NCBI GenBank assembly: GCA_017993835.1 | Contig: JAGOLX010000011.1 | Coordinates: 62,001-126,000, forward strand | DNA: 64,000 nucleotides | Source: Phycisphaerae bacterium | GTDB taxonomy: Bacteria; Planctomycetota; Phycisphaerae; Sedimentisphaerales; Anaerobacaceae | Reading direction: 5' to 3' | Part shown: piece by piece, positions 16,350-24,758 of the stretch | Layout: each line of letters begins with the position of its first letter | How positions within the stretch are numbered: position 1 is the stretch's first letter | Made by a program: the position numbers and the translations under genes | Notes under the pieces: generated by a model | Databases searched by the model: none | What the model saw: only the letters and a program-made list of their open reading frames with translations | Told to the model about the DNA's origin: nothing

Positions 16350-18416
16350 CTACTGTTCCCACCACAGTCTTGGATAGTCCTTGCCTTCGTCGATCCACCA
16401 GATGTCCTGCGTCCCGTTGGCAGTCTCGCCCATGAAGTCCCAGCCGGCCTGAAGATACCTGCCGGCCGTCTGCATCTGGCCAGTGGTCAGGCCCTTGCCT
16501 CCTGCACTTCTAGCGTTTCCTGAGGTGGTCACATCCCAAAAGCACTGCGACACAGTACCCCAGTCCGCCCATCCCACCAGACCGCCCACGTGGTCACCCG
16601 TGCCGCTCACCGGGCCCGTGCTGTAGCAATCCCAGACGTCCAGCGGTTCGCTGTATCCGATCAGACCGCCGACATGGTCTCCGCCGCTCACAGGGCCGGT
16701 CGCATAGCTGTTTGAGATGGAGCCCAGGTTCGCCCCTACCAAGCCGCCGACGCAACCGTCCTCGCCGGCGACGTGGGCGTTGCTGAAGCTCTCGGAGACA
16801 TACCCCCAGTTATCCCCAACCAGACCTCCCACCAAGCCTGTGCCTCTGATCGAGCCTGTGCTGTAGCTCTGTGATATGTGACCTCGAAGGGCACCGACGA
16901 GAGAGCCAACACTCCGTCCCGTGCCCACGATGTCCACATCCTCAAGCCCAAGTCCGGATATGTCCGCGCCGCCGACCACAAGGCCAAAGAGACCCAGATA
17001 TCTGCCGCCGGAGAGGGTCATGTTCCGGATCTTGTGACCTTCTCCATCGAAGGCTCCTCCGAATCCAGGCACAATAGCCGTGGACCAGACTACGCCGGAC
17101 AGATCCAGATCTGATGTCAATCGGTAACAGGCCGTAGGACGATATCCTACGGAAGTCAGGCCCTCCGCTGTCTCTACCATGTAGGGGTCATCGGGTGTCC
17201 CGGCGCCGGCAAGCAAGGGAGGGAGATATCCCATGAAAATGCTCAGTTCCGGATACCCTTTCTCCGCGGGCATCTGCCAGGTCTCGCACAGGCCATTTCC
17301 CCGTTCACCCAGGAAATCCCAACCTGCGGCCCCAAACGTATTGGGATCCTGCATCTGGGCGGTGGTCAGACCGGTGCCGCCGGCACTTGTCGCGCAGCCC
17401 GATGAGGTCATGTCCCAGAAGCTCTTGGAGACAGAACCCTCGTTCTCCCCCACGAGGCCACCGATAAACTCGCCGCTGCCAGCCACCGACCCTGTGCTAT
17501 AACAGTTGGAGACTGAGCCAACGTTGCCGCCGGCGAGGCCGCCGACAGAATCATCGCCGCCAGCCACCGACCCGGTATTGCAGCTGTTGGACACAGCACA
17601 ACTGTTGTACCCAATGAGACCACCGACATAACAGCCTTTGCCGCTGATCGATCCGGTGTTCCGACAGTTCGAGATCAAACCTCTACTGGCTCCCGCCAGG
17701 CCGCCGATGCAATCGCCTCTACCCGTGTGATCGCCTCTGCTGATGACCGAACCCCTATTGAAGCTGCCTGAAATGATGCCTGAGTTGTCCCCCGCCAGGC
17801 CTCCAACGTAATGGCCGAATCCGTTGACAGAGCTCATGTTCCGGCTATTGGAAATGGAACCCCAGTTCTCTCCCGCCAGGCCGCCCACCCGGCCATGCCT
17901 GCCGTTAACCGAACCCCTACAGTAACAGCCTGAAACAGAGCCGGCATTTCGCCCAGCCAGGCCACCTGCATAATCCTCCAAATCGGTCATGTTGACGTCC
18001 ACGACACCGAGGTCCTTGACCTCGGCCGTGGGGCCCAGCAAGCCAAACAGTCCCGAATACCAGCCCGATTTGATCGTCAGATGCGAGATCGTATGCCCAT
18101 TGCCGTTCAGAACGCCGGTGAAGGGAATCCCCTGGAAGTCCGACCTGGAGGAATCCGTATCCGGAGCGATCACCGCCTGGTGGAAGATCCTGCTGCCGGG
18201 CAGGGTCGGGTCCAGGTCGATGTCGGCGGTCAGGATGAAATGCTTGTTGTAGTCCTCGGGCGTCTCGCCAAGGGCGATCAGATCGGCGGCCGTCGCGATC
18301 TGGTACGGGTCGTTCGGCTCGCCCGTCCCACCGCTGTATTTGGCCCCAGAGGTCGAGACGATGCTGAGAAGAAGACCCGCCGCAACAATCCCGCAGAACC
18401 TGCATCCGGCTCGCAT
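16350..18416 (-). CDS. Secreted GLUG-motif repeat protein
   Basis: The 688-residue exported protein has a signal peptide (MRAGCRFCGIVAAGLLLS...). It has two similar modules, each opening with DPY-x-I/V-x-TA-x-xL, the start of the beta-helix entry segment of GLUG proteins. Modules are filled with about 20-residue repeats of the form VGGLAG-N-x-G-x-I/V-S-N-S/C-x-x-T/R-G-S-V (for example YVGGLIGYNS, VGGLVGDNWG). Each module ends with a SFWD/CFWD block, GLTTxQMQ and WDF-G. Such repeats build beta-helical surface adhesins or peptidase-associated proteins. AGGAGG just before the ATG fixes the start. The function is not known. Confidence 0.85.
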   Translation of the reverse strand: MRAGCRFCGIVAAGLLLSIVSTSGAKYSGGTGEPNDPYQIATAADLIALGETPEDYNKHFILTADIDLDPTLPGSRIFHQAVIAPDTDSSRSDFQGIPFTGVLNGNGHTISHLTIKSGWYSGLFGLLGPTAEVKDLGVVDVNMTDLEDYAGGLAGRNAGSVSGCYCRGSVNGRHGRVGGLAGENWGSISNSRNMSSVNGFGHYVGGLAGDNSGIISGSFNRGSVISRGDHTGRGDCIGGLAGASRGLISNCRNTGSISGKGCYVGGLIGYNSCAVSNSCNTGSVAGGDDSVGGLAGGNVGSVSNCYSTGSVAGSGEFIGGLVGENEGSVSKSFWDMTSSGCATSAGGTGLTTAQMQDPNTFGAAGWDFLGERGNGLCETWQMPAEKGYPELSIFMGYLPPLLAGAGTPDDPYMVETAEGLTSVGYRPTACYRLTSDLDLSGVVWSTAIVPGFGGAFDGEGHKIRNMTLSGGRYLGLFGLVVGGADISGLGLEDVDIVGTGRSVGSLVGALRGHISQSYSTGSIRGTGLVGGLVGDNWGYVSESFSNAHVAGEDGCVGGLVGANLGSISNSYATGPVSGGDHVGGLIGYSEPLDVWDCYSTGPVSGTGDHVGGLVGWADWGTVSQCFWDVTTSGNARSAGGKGLTTGQMQTAGRYLQAGWDFMGETANGTQDIWWIDEGKDYPRLWWEQ

Positions 18417-18566
18417 ATCACAGCCTCCTGACACGAGAGCGTGGTGTGAACAGCAACTCGGCGCCAAGACACCGGGCGATAGGGAGGGACAGGAAGACAC
18501 GCTCCCAACCGCCCACGACGGATCGATTATACCCATTTCGGCCACGCAGTTCCATCCGCACAACCG

Positions 18567-18695
18567 CATAATCCGAAACAAGTACGAATAGTCAGAAGCT
18601 CAAAACCCCAAACGCGCCCCTGGCGGGCGACAGCGTTTCGGTCACTTGAGCTTCGTGCTTTGAACTTGTCTCGAATTTCGAACTTCGGATTTCAA
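18567..18695. repeat. Right inverted-repeat cluster flanking the GLUG gene
   Basis: This is the inverted counterpart of 16080-16345: CGACAGCGTTTCGGTCA and GAGCTTCGTGCTTT are shared with 16116-16157, followed by the TCGAATTTCGAA-type AT-rich repeat. With its partner it brackets a single gene. Confidence 0.75.
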
Positions 18696-19090
18696 AGCCG
18701 GTTTTCCGGCTTTTCTCTTGCTTGGCTCGACCCATTGCGTGATACTCGATGCAGTTGCGACGAAGTGGTTGGCGGTTCCGGCCTGTCGGATGAATCCGCT
18801 GAGGCCGCGATGAGGCGGATAGTTGTAACGGCCCGAGCGTCGAGCGAAACAGGATAGCGGAGGACAGAAATAGGTGACTGTCCCCGGTATCTCCGGTATC
18901 TCCATATGGATACCGGGACAGTTACGAATGGCGGTCCGTTAGTGGATTTGTGCAGAGAACAACCCTCTGGCGGTGGTCGCGTCCGTTCATACCACCGGTT
19001 CTTCCGCTCGGCGCGAAAACCGCAGAAAGGTTGTGCTTATGAACAACTTCGGCTATTCGGGCAATCGAGCCTTTACTCTGGGCAGGAGCT
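18696..19090. other. Intergenic region with an imperfect 17-bp inverted repeat
   Basis: No gene called. At 18874-18891 and 18908-18925 the arms GTGACTGTCCCCGGTATC and GATACCGGGACAGTTAC pair with one bulge and one mismatch around a CATATG-containing loop. It is a transposon-end or repeat type of palindrome, function unknown. Confidence 0.5.
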
Positions 19091-19489
19091 ATGATCCGTT
19101 TTCTGAGAAATATCCGTCGTGCACTCAAGTACAACCGAGCGAAGCACATCCCGGTAGCCGAATTCATCGGTGGCGTCGAGGATCGTTGGCGTCGGCCCAT
19201 TGACTCCAGTTCTCGCTATTGGTTGCTGCACAATCCAATGCTCGTGGATCTGCTGAATCAGATGCTATCTGGACAACTCCGATCTGGAGATGACGCGTTG
19301 AATCACCGCATCTGTTTCCTATTCCTTGTGCAAATGTTCCTGCGATCGGATGTAGATCCAGCTACCCTCAAAGGCGAAGAAGCTTTTGCTGATATCGTGG
19401 ACAAGTTTCACGAATCTCACCCTGACGCTGCAACCCTCGTCTTGTACGCGTTCAAGGCGTTCTGGGCAAACGTGGAGAAGCCTGCGTAA
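19091..19489 (+). CDS. Conserved-looking hypothetical protein, 132 residues
   Basis: I do not recognise the family. The protein starts MIRFLRNIRRALKYNR, a basic amphipathic helix, is then largely helical and soluble, and contains several aromatic residues (RYWLLHNPM, AFKAFWANVEKPA). GCAGGAG directly precedes the ATG. Base composition is markedly lower in GC than the surrounding metabolic genes, and repeats lie on both sides, which suggests acquisition by transfer. No neighbour suggests a pathway. Confidence 0.55.
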   Translation: MIRFLRNIRRALKYNRAKHIPVAEFIGGVEDRWRRPIDSSSRYWLLHNPMLVDLLNQMLSGQLRSGDDALNHRICFLFLVQMFLRSDVDPATLKGEEAFADIVDKFHESHPDAATLVLYAFKAFWANVEKPA

Positions 19490-20279
19490 CCCCCCAGACT
19501 GCGAATCAGGGTGGATACTGGGAGAACTAAAGGTGTCAGGTACGAATGGCATGAAGACAAGCCTGAGTGTCTTAGCGTAACAGGATTCGTCGCATCTCAT
19601 TTCGGGGGGGATACTGGGGTCAACTACCGTTTTCCGGAGACGAGAGGATGACTCTCCCTGGGATCTTGGCCGTTCTGGCGAGTCTCAGCGTTGGCGGGAG
19701 GGCTTTCGGTTCTTGGAGCCCAGTTCGGTCAGTTGGAGGACCAGGCGGAGGGCCTCGTTGACAGTAGAGATCGGACTGAATATGCCGCCTGAAGGCGGTA
19801 CTCCGAACGTCAACCCCCTCCCCGGCGGCATCAGCAGAGCGATAAACGCACGCAGCGGTTCAACGAGGCCAAAGCCTGCCCCCGCGAAGGCGGCAGATGG
19901 CTTTGCGACGCAAGGGCGCTCGTGCCCTCGCCATGGTGGGCTTATGGTCGGAATCGGCGTCAATCGGCGTAATCGGCGGACATAGACCTCTTATTGATCC
20001 GCAGATTTCGCAGATTTCACAGATTCGGGCAAGAGACGCATTGCACAGACACAGAGAACCCGGAGGTATATCCCTCTGAAAGGGACCATTTGCTCTCTCT
20101 TCTCCGTGACCTCTGAGCCTCTGTGATGAAGATTTTCTTTGCGTGTTGGTTGTATTGTTGTGGAAATCTGCTGGAGACCATGGTATAATATCCATACATA
20201 TCGCCCCGTTTGGGGCGACACGCCGTGAAGCGTGAATTGTGAAGCGTGAAGCGTAAAACGTCGATTCGGAGGGCTCGGT
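19490..20279. other. Intergenic region of about 790 bases with dispersed repeats
   Basis: No credible gene. It contains a GCCGCCTGAAGGCGG palindrome near 19790 (related to 16190-16210), and CACAGAGAACC- and CCTCTGTGATGAAG-type fragments like those near 24220. Just before the next gene there is a run of CGTGAAGCGTGAA-type repeats at 20223-20250. Confidence 0.45.
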
Positions 20280-21434
20280 ATGGCGACGACAGCACAAATC
20301 CAGGCGAATCGTTCGAATGCGCAGAAGTCCACGGGTCCGCGTACGGCGGAAGGCAAGGAGAGAGCGTCTCGGAATGCTCTCAAGCATGGGCTCTTGGCGC
20401 GGGAGGCGGTCATTCAAGGGGAAGACCCGGAGGAATTTGAGGTCTACCGGGAGGGGATGTTCCAGGAACTGGCGCCGGCCGGAGTGGTGGAGGAAATGCT
20501 GGCCGAGCGGGTCGTCGGGCTCTCCTGGCGGCTGCGCCGGGCCGAGCGGCTCCAGACAGCGGCTTTTGCGGCGCTGGACGATGGCGAGCCGGAACCGCTG
20601 CTGGAGGCCCGACACGAGGAGTGGAAGCAGATCAAGGGCAGCGACTGGGATCGGAGCGTCGCCGGCCTACTCGACGAGGATGCCGCTTTGGGCAAGGTGG
20701 TCGTGGAGGACTTCGGCGGGGCGCGGGTCCTGGACCGGCTGCTGATGTACGAGCGGCGGATCGAGAGCAGCCTGTACCGCACGATGGCCCAACTGCGCAG
20801 GGAGCGGGAGGTGCGCATGGTGGCGCGGCCGAGGGAGGCTTCCCTTTTGGAAGACGGCCTTCCGGCGGGTCAGGAGGCCGCAGCAGGGGTGGAATTGGGT
20901 TCGTTTGGCGCAAGACCTGTGCCGGGGGGAGCGTCCGACGCGACGCGCCGAGTGGCAGGTGCGGAGGGGCGAGTTTCGGGCGATGGCTCTGACTTCCCAC
21001 TTCAAACATCACACTTCAAACTTCCAGAGATAACGCCTTACGGCGTCACTACGAACGAAGAGAAGATGCCGCCTTGCGGCGCCGCGGCGAATGCGGCGGA
21101 CGGAAATCATGGGCGGGACGCCCATGCTACTGGGGCCCCCCAACGCGAAAAGAGCGCGTTTGGGGAACCCCCTCACGGGCAGGATGCCCGTGCTACGAAG
21201 ATGACTTGCGGCGTCGCTGCGAACGACGGGAGACGAGAGACGAGAGACGAGCGACGCGGCCTCCAGCCGAGACGCTTCACCCTTCACGTTCCACGATCCA
21301 TCGTGCGAAACGAACCCAATCTCGGGAGGAGTCTCCAGTTGGGCGCGTCATTCTGCGAAAACCGTGCCCTCGACCCGATCGGAGGCGGAGATCCGCGGGG
21401 AAAGGGGGGCGGTCTGAGTGCTTCACGAAGCTGA
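20280..21434 (+). CDS. AQKSTGPRT-motif orphan protein with repeat-derived C-terminal extension
   Basis: The first 40 residues contain QANRSNAQKSTGPRT and a SRNALKHGLLA segment, the hallmark of an uncharacterised multi-copy protein type I associate with planctomycetes and some other bacteria. Residues about 45-200 are helical and charged. From about residue 250 to the end (384) the frame simply translates dispersed repeats (PYGVTTN, GRDAHAT, GQDARAT), so the native C-terminus has been replaced or extended by repeat insertion. GGAGG lies about 8 bases upstream of the ATG. Function unknown; short repeats upstream (CGTGAAGCGTGAA) are also typical of such loci. Confidence 0.65.
   Translation: MATTAQIQANRSNAQKSTGPRTAEGKERASRNALKHGLLAREAVIQGEDPEEFEVYREGMFQELAPAGVVEEMLAERVVGLSWRLRRAERLQTAAFAALDDGEPEPLLEARHEEWKQIKGSDWDRSVAGLLDEDAALGKVVVEDFGGARVLDRLLMYERRIESSLYRTMAQLRREREVRMVARPREASLLEDGLPAGQEAAAGVELGSFGARPVPGGASDATRRVAGAEGRVSGDGSDFPLQTSHFKLPEITPYGVTTNEEKMPPCGAAANAADGNHGRDAHATGAPQREKSAFGEPPHGQDARATKMTCGVAANDGRRETRDERRGLQPRRFTLHVPRSIVRNEPNLGRSLQLGASFCENRALDPIGGGDPRGKGGGLSASRS
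21031..21196. repeat. Cluster of GTAG-type palindromes inside the 3' part of the preceding gene
   Basis: Inverted copies ending in CTAC lie at 21031-21052 (GCC-TTACG-GGC type), 21108-21130 (arms CATGGGC/GCCCATG) and 21174-21196 (arms CACGGGCA/TGCCCGTG). They are translated in frame as the C-terminal tail of the 20280 gene. Confidence 0.75.
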
Positions 21435-21489
21435 AGGAAGCGTCGATTGGCGCGTCGTGCGGCCTGAAGGCGCGCCTGCGGAGTCCCGG

Positions 21490-22767
21490 TCAGTGGATTT
21501 CGAGACCGACGAGGGTCAGGTCGTCCACTTCCGCCGGGTCGATGTCCCGGCTGCGGGCCTGCTCCGTCAGGCGGTCCACGATCTCGCCGATCGGGAGATC
21601 CTGCATCGTCAGGAACTCGTCGGCGAACTGGAAGCCCGCTTTGTCGTGCAGGCGCCCGACGAGCAGTTCGGCGCCGTCGGAGTACAGCAGCAGCCTGTCG
21701 CCGGCCTGCAACTGGACGCTCTCCTGGACGAATTCGGCGCTCTCGAAGATGCCGAGGAGCGACCCGCGGGCCTCGAGCTGTCGTGGCGGCTCGCCCTTTC
21801 GCAGCAGGATCGGATAGGGATGACCCGCGCGGGCGAAGGTGAGCTGTCGCGTCTTGACGTTGAGCAGGCAGTAGCAGCAGGTGGCGAACTGGTAGCCGGA
21901 GAGCTTCTGACCGGCCATCTTCGCGTTGAGGTTCTTGATGACCTCCGCGGGCGAGAAGATCCGATAATTCTTCTCCGTGGTCTGACGCATGACCAGCGCC
22001 TGCTTGATGAACATGGTCAGCAGAGCGGCGGGCATCGAGTGCCCGACCGCGTCGGCGACGTAGAACCCGATGTGCTGCTCGTCGATCCGGGCGACGTCGT
22101 AGATGTCGCCGGACACCCACTCCGCCGGCAGGAAGGTGACCGCCCACTGGAGGTCGTCGCTGTTGGGCAATTGGGCGGGCAGGAAGTCCCGCTGGAGCAG
22201 GCCCGCCAGGCGGAGCTGCTCCTTCACGCTGTCCACGAACGACGCGTGCGCCTCGGCCGGGTCCGCGGGCTTCTTGTCCCAGAGCCTCTCGGACAGGCTG
22301 GTCGGCCCGGGGGCCTTGGTCGTGATCCCGGAGTGCTGGCGCTTGCGGTGGGCCAGATTCACGTTGATGCTCGCCCACAGATCGTCCAGGGAGATGGAAT
22401 CGACGCTGTTGGCCATGGAGAAGCTGGTCTCGGAGGATACGAGCGAGAAGCTCCGGACGGGTCGTTTGATCCGCTGGGTCAGCAGGACGATCCCGATGTT
22501 GTCCCGTTCGAGGGCTTCGAGGACGCGTCCGAGCCGCTGATCCTGGGAGATGTCGATCCCCTCGGCGTCCACGAGAACGGTGCCGATCCGGTCGGTTCGG
22601 GCGCGAATCTGACTGTACTGATCGAGAGGCTGGAGCTGGCAGGTCAACTTTTTCTGGCGAAAGAGCCGTCGGATCTCGGACGGCATCTGCGGTTTATCGG
22701 ACAGATAGACCACATCGATGAAGTCTTCCGGTGTGGTCATGTCGTCGACGGTTTTTCTGAGCCCCAT
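21490..22767 (-). CDS. SpoIIE/RsbU-type PP2C serine phosphatase
   Basis: The 425-residue protein has an N-terminal region of about 130 residues resembling a receiver or degenerate receiver domain (DVVYLSDKP, TVLVDAEGID). A coiled linker follows (SVKEQLRLAGLLQRDFLPAQLP, the typical entry helix of RsbU phosphatases), then a PP2C-SpoIIE domain with VSGDIYDV, FYVADAVGHSMPAAL, ARAGHPYP, LLLYSDGAELL and DDLTLVGL. These aspartates bind the manganese ions. Such enzymes dephosphorylate anti-anti-sigma factors in partner-switching stress pathways; no partner is adjacent. The ATG at 22767 has AGAAGG upstream; a GTG at 22833 is an alternative. Confidence 0.85.
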   Translation of the reverse strand: MGLRKTVDDMTTPEDFIDVVYLSDKPQMPSEIRRLFRQKKLTCQLQPLDQYSQIRARTDRIGTVLVDAEGIDISQDQRLGRVLEALERDNIGIVLLTQRIKRPVRSFSLVSSETSFSMANSVDSISLDDLWASINVNLAHRKRQHSGITTKAPGPTSLSERLWDKKPADPAEAHASFVDSVKEQLRLAGLLQRDFLPAQLPNSDDLQWAVTFLPAEWVSGDIYDVARIDEQHIGFYVADAVGHSMPAALLTMFIKQALVMRQTTEKNYRIFSPAEVIKNLNAKMAGQKLSGYQFATCCYCLLNVKTRQLTFARAGHPYPILLRKGEPPRQLEARGSLLGIFESAEFVQESVQLQAGDRLLLYSDGAELLVGRLHDKAGFQFADEFLTMQDLPIGEIVDRLTEQARSRDIDPAEVDDLTLVGLEIH

Positions 22768-22875
22768 AATGATCGCCTTCTGTTCTCTGGCGTCGGGGAG
22801 GTGCGGCGCACGTCCCTGCACGCGGTTTGGCACCCTTTATGTCGTCTCAAACCGCGAGTCACTTTGAGGGTTTTT

Positions 22876-23598
22876 CTACCCGGCGAAGATGGCCGAGCCG
22901 ATGCGGAGGATGGTCGCCCCTTCCTCGATGGCGAGTTCGTAGTCCGAACTCATGCCCATGCTCAGCTCGGTGAACTGATCGCCGACGATCTTCTCGCCTC
23001 GCATCTCGCAGTGCAGGTCGCGGGCTCGCTGGAAACAGGCCCGAATGATGTCCTTGTTGCGAGTCAGGGGGGCCATGGTCATCAGGCCGATCAGCTTGAG
23101 GTGGGGGAGCGTCTCGATCTGCTCGGCCAGGTGGGTGGCCGCGCCCACGGGCACGCCGTACTTCTGCGGCTCGTTCGACGTGTTCACCTGCAGGAGCACG
23201 CGCGGGTGCAGGCCCATCCGCGCTGCCGAGCTGTTGATCTCCTCTGCCAGACGCAGGGTGTCCACAGAGTGGATGAGCGAGATGGCCGACAGGATCGGAC
23301 GCACCTTGTTGCGCTGGAGGTGCCCGATCATGTGCCAGTGAACCTCCTTGGGGAGGGTCGGGTCGCCGGCGGATTGCTGAATGAACTCCGCGGTCTGGGA
23401 GGCGACCTTCTTCAACTGCTGTACGCGGTTCTCCCCGAGGTGGTTGTGTCCGAGGCGGATGACCTCCAGGATCTGCTCGATCTCGGCCGATTTGGTTACG
23501 ACGACCAGGCGGACATCCTCCCGTTCCCGCCCGGCGCGGGCACAGGCTTCCGCGATGGTCCCTTCCACGCGTTCGATTCTCTGTGCTATATTCGTCAT
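22876..23598 (-). CDS. YggS-family pyridoxal-phosphate homeostasis protein
   Basis: The 240-residue product is a single-domain fold-type III PLP protein. LVVVTKS near residue 33 carries the PLP lysine, then HLGENRVQ and HWHMIGHLQRNK follow. VNTSNEPQKYG and LSMGMSSDYELAIEEGAT...RIGSAIFAG form the phosphate-binding end. The family buffers free PLP and affects amino-acid homeostasis. I start at the ATG of MTNIAQRI; a TTG two codons earlier is possible. It lies about 110 bases upstream of the phosphatase gene on the same strand and could share its transcript. Confidence 0.92.
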   Translation of the reverse strand: MTNIAQRIERVEGTIAEACARAGREREDVRLVVVTKSAEIEQILEVIRLGHNHLGENRVQQLKKVASQTAEFIQQSAGDPTLPKEVHWHMIGHLQRNKVRPILSAISLIHSVDTLRLAEEINSSAARMGLHPRVLLQVNTSNEPQKYGVPVGAATHLAEQIETLPHLKLIGLMTMAPLTRNKDIIRACFQRARDLHCEMRGEKIVGDQFTELSMGMSSDYELAIEEGATILRIGSAIFAG

Positions 23599-23939
23599 GT
23601 CCAAGCTGTGAGCGAACGTAGTGCATCAATCCGTTTTGCGACCGGACGCTCAGTCTTCGTCCTCAGTGTATGGGACTTCGGCGTTTCGCACAAGGGGTTA
23701 TTGCCCGCGGCGCGCCGAATCCCGGGGAATCCGCGGCCCAGGCGGAGTCGCACCCGTTGCCTTGGGTGCCGGCCGATGACCGTGGGCCGGGCAAGGCGTC
23801 GTTGGCACAGCCGAGAAAAATGTCACTTGATGGCCCTCCGCGGCGGTGTTCGCTGCAAAGGCTTGCTCGCAATGGACTTATCAGGGAGTCGCGATCTTGG
23901 ATGATGTCAAAAAAAACAGGAGAGACCCCCGTTTTTGTC
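23599..23939. other. Intergenic region before the orphan promoter
   Basis: About 340 bases with no credible gene; open frames here have no ribosome site or recognisable motif. A CAAAAAAAACAGG...GTTTTTG weak hairpin lies at 23909-23937. Confidence 0.4.
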
Positions 23940-23968
23940 TTGCATTCTCGCGACGGCTGGGGTATAAT
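23940..23968 (+). promoter_or_regulatory. Strong orphan promoter driving the candidate small RNA
   Basis: TTGCAT (23940-23945) and a perfect TATAAT (23963-23968) are separated by exactly 17 bases. It is among the best sigma-70 matches in the window, yet no protein gene follows on this strand before the converging yjbQ gene. Confidence 0.6.
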
Positions 23969-23974
23969 TCACAG

Positions 23975-24180
23975 ACCAATGGAGTGGAATGGGGTGGGAG
24001 ATTCACCCTGACGGATGTTCTCTTTCATGTTGTTGGGCAGGCACCGACCAATCGATTCATTGCTCTCTTGAATTCCGGTATTGATTTCCCGTATTGCTTC
24101 AAGCGGCATAATAAACCTCGGCGAGGCAGCGTGGTTCACCGGTCTCCCCCCCAGCCGGTCCCACCACCTCGCCATTTTTC
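23975..24180 (+). ncRNA. Candidate orphan small RNA of about 205 nt
   Basis: A consensus promoter with predicted start near 23975 and a strong intrinsic terminator ending at about 24180 define a short transcription unit without a convincing reading frame; the only early ATG encodes about ten codons. The two ends are partly complementary (AATGG...GGTGG near 23990 with CCACC...CCATT at 24164-24176), so the transcript could fold on itself. I saw no SRP, tmRNA or RNase P signature; 6S RNA or a regulatory RNA remain possible. The unit is predicted purely from its signals. Confidence 0.4.
24120..24179 (+). terminator. Rho-independent terminator of the candidate small RNA
   Basis: Nested stems GGCGAGG/CCTCGCC (24120-24126 with 24167-24173), GTGG/CCAC (24131-24134 with 24161-24164) and ACCGG/CCGGT (24138-24142 with 24155-24159) are followed by ATTTTT. 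Confidence 0.6.
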
Positions 24181-24336
24181 TGCGCTGCTCCGCATGCTGC
24201 GGCGGGACTCACCACGAAGGCACAGAGGACACGGACAGGAGACAGGGCAAGACCGGACGGCGGAACGCCCGCAAAGGATGCGAAGGCCTCCATCCGACGT
24301 CCCCGGCCTGGGTCGTGACATGACCGCTGGCGCGGC

Positions 24337-24747
24337 TCACTCGCCGCGGACTTGAACGATCACCGTTCGGCTGCGCGGGCCGTCGAACTCGCAGAAGTAG
24401 ATTCCCTGCCATGTCCCCAGGGTCAGGGACCCGTCCTTGACGAGGACCTGCTCGCTGCATCCGACGAGCGAACTCTTGCAGTGGGCGTCGGAGTTGCCCT
24501 CGTCGTGACGGTAGCCCGGATGCGACCGGGGGAAGACCTCGTCGAAGAGCAGGAGCAGGTCGTGGACCACAGCGGGATCGGCGTTCTCGTTGATCGTGAT
24601 GGCCGCGGTGGTGTGCGGACAGAAGACGATGACGTCGCCTTCGCGGACGCCTGCGTCCCGGACGGCCGCCTGGACCCGGCTCGTGACATCGACCATCTCG
24701 GTGCGGCTCTGGGTGCGAACGCCGAATTCCTTCTGGACGATCTTCAT
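24337..24747 (-). CDS. YjbQ family protein (UPF0047)
   Basis: The 136-residue single-domain protein has VFCPHTTAAITINENADP around residue 40, HPGYRHDEGNSDAHCKSSLVG in the middle (metal- and phosphate-binding residues) and LGTWQGIYFCEFDGPR near the end. These are the conserved blocks of the YjbQ/UPF0047 family, some of which show weak thiamine-phosphate synthase activity. The physiological role is unsettled. AAAGGAAG precedes the ATG. It starts 11 bases after argS and must share its transcript. Confidence 0.9.
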   Translation of the reverse strand: MKIVQKEFGVRTQSRTEMVDVTSRVQAAVRDAGVREGDVIVFCPHTTAAITINENADPAVVHDLLLLFDEVFPRSHPGYRHDEGNSDAHCKSSLVGCSEQVLVKDGSLTLGTWQGIYFCEFDGPRSRTVIVQVRGE

Positions 24748-24758
24748 GGTCGCTTCCT

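Noticed and set aside
21418-23904. 828-codon open frame opposite the phosphatase and YggS genes
   Set aside because: It spans two unrelated real genes and the gap between them, which is typical of a GC-driven shadow.
23670-24355. Several 60-170 codon open frames between the YggS and yjbQ genes
   Set aside because: No ribosome sites, no motifs, and they cross the promoter and terminator signals of the candidate small RNA.
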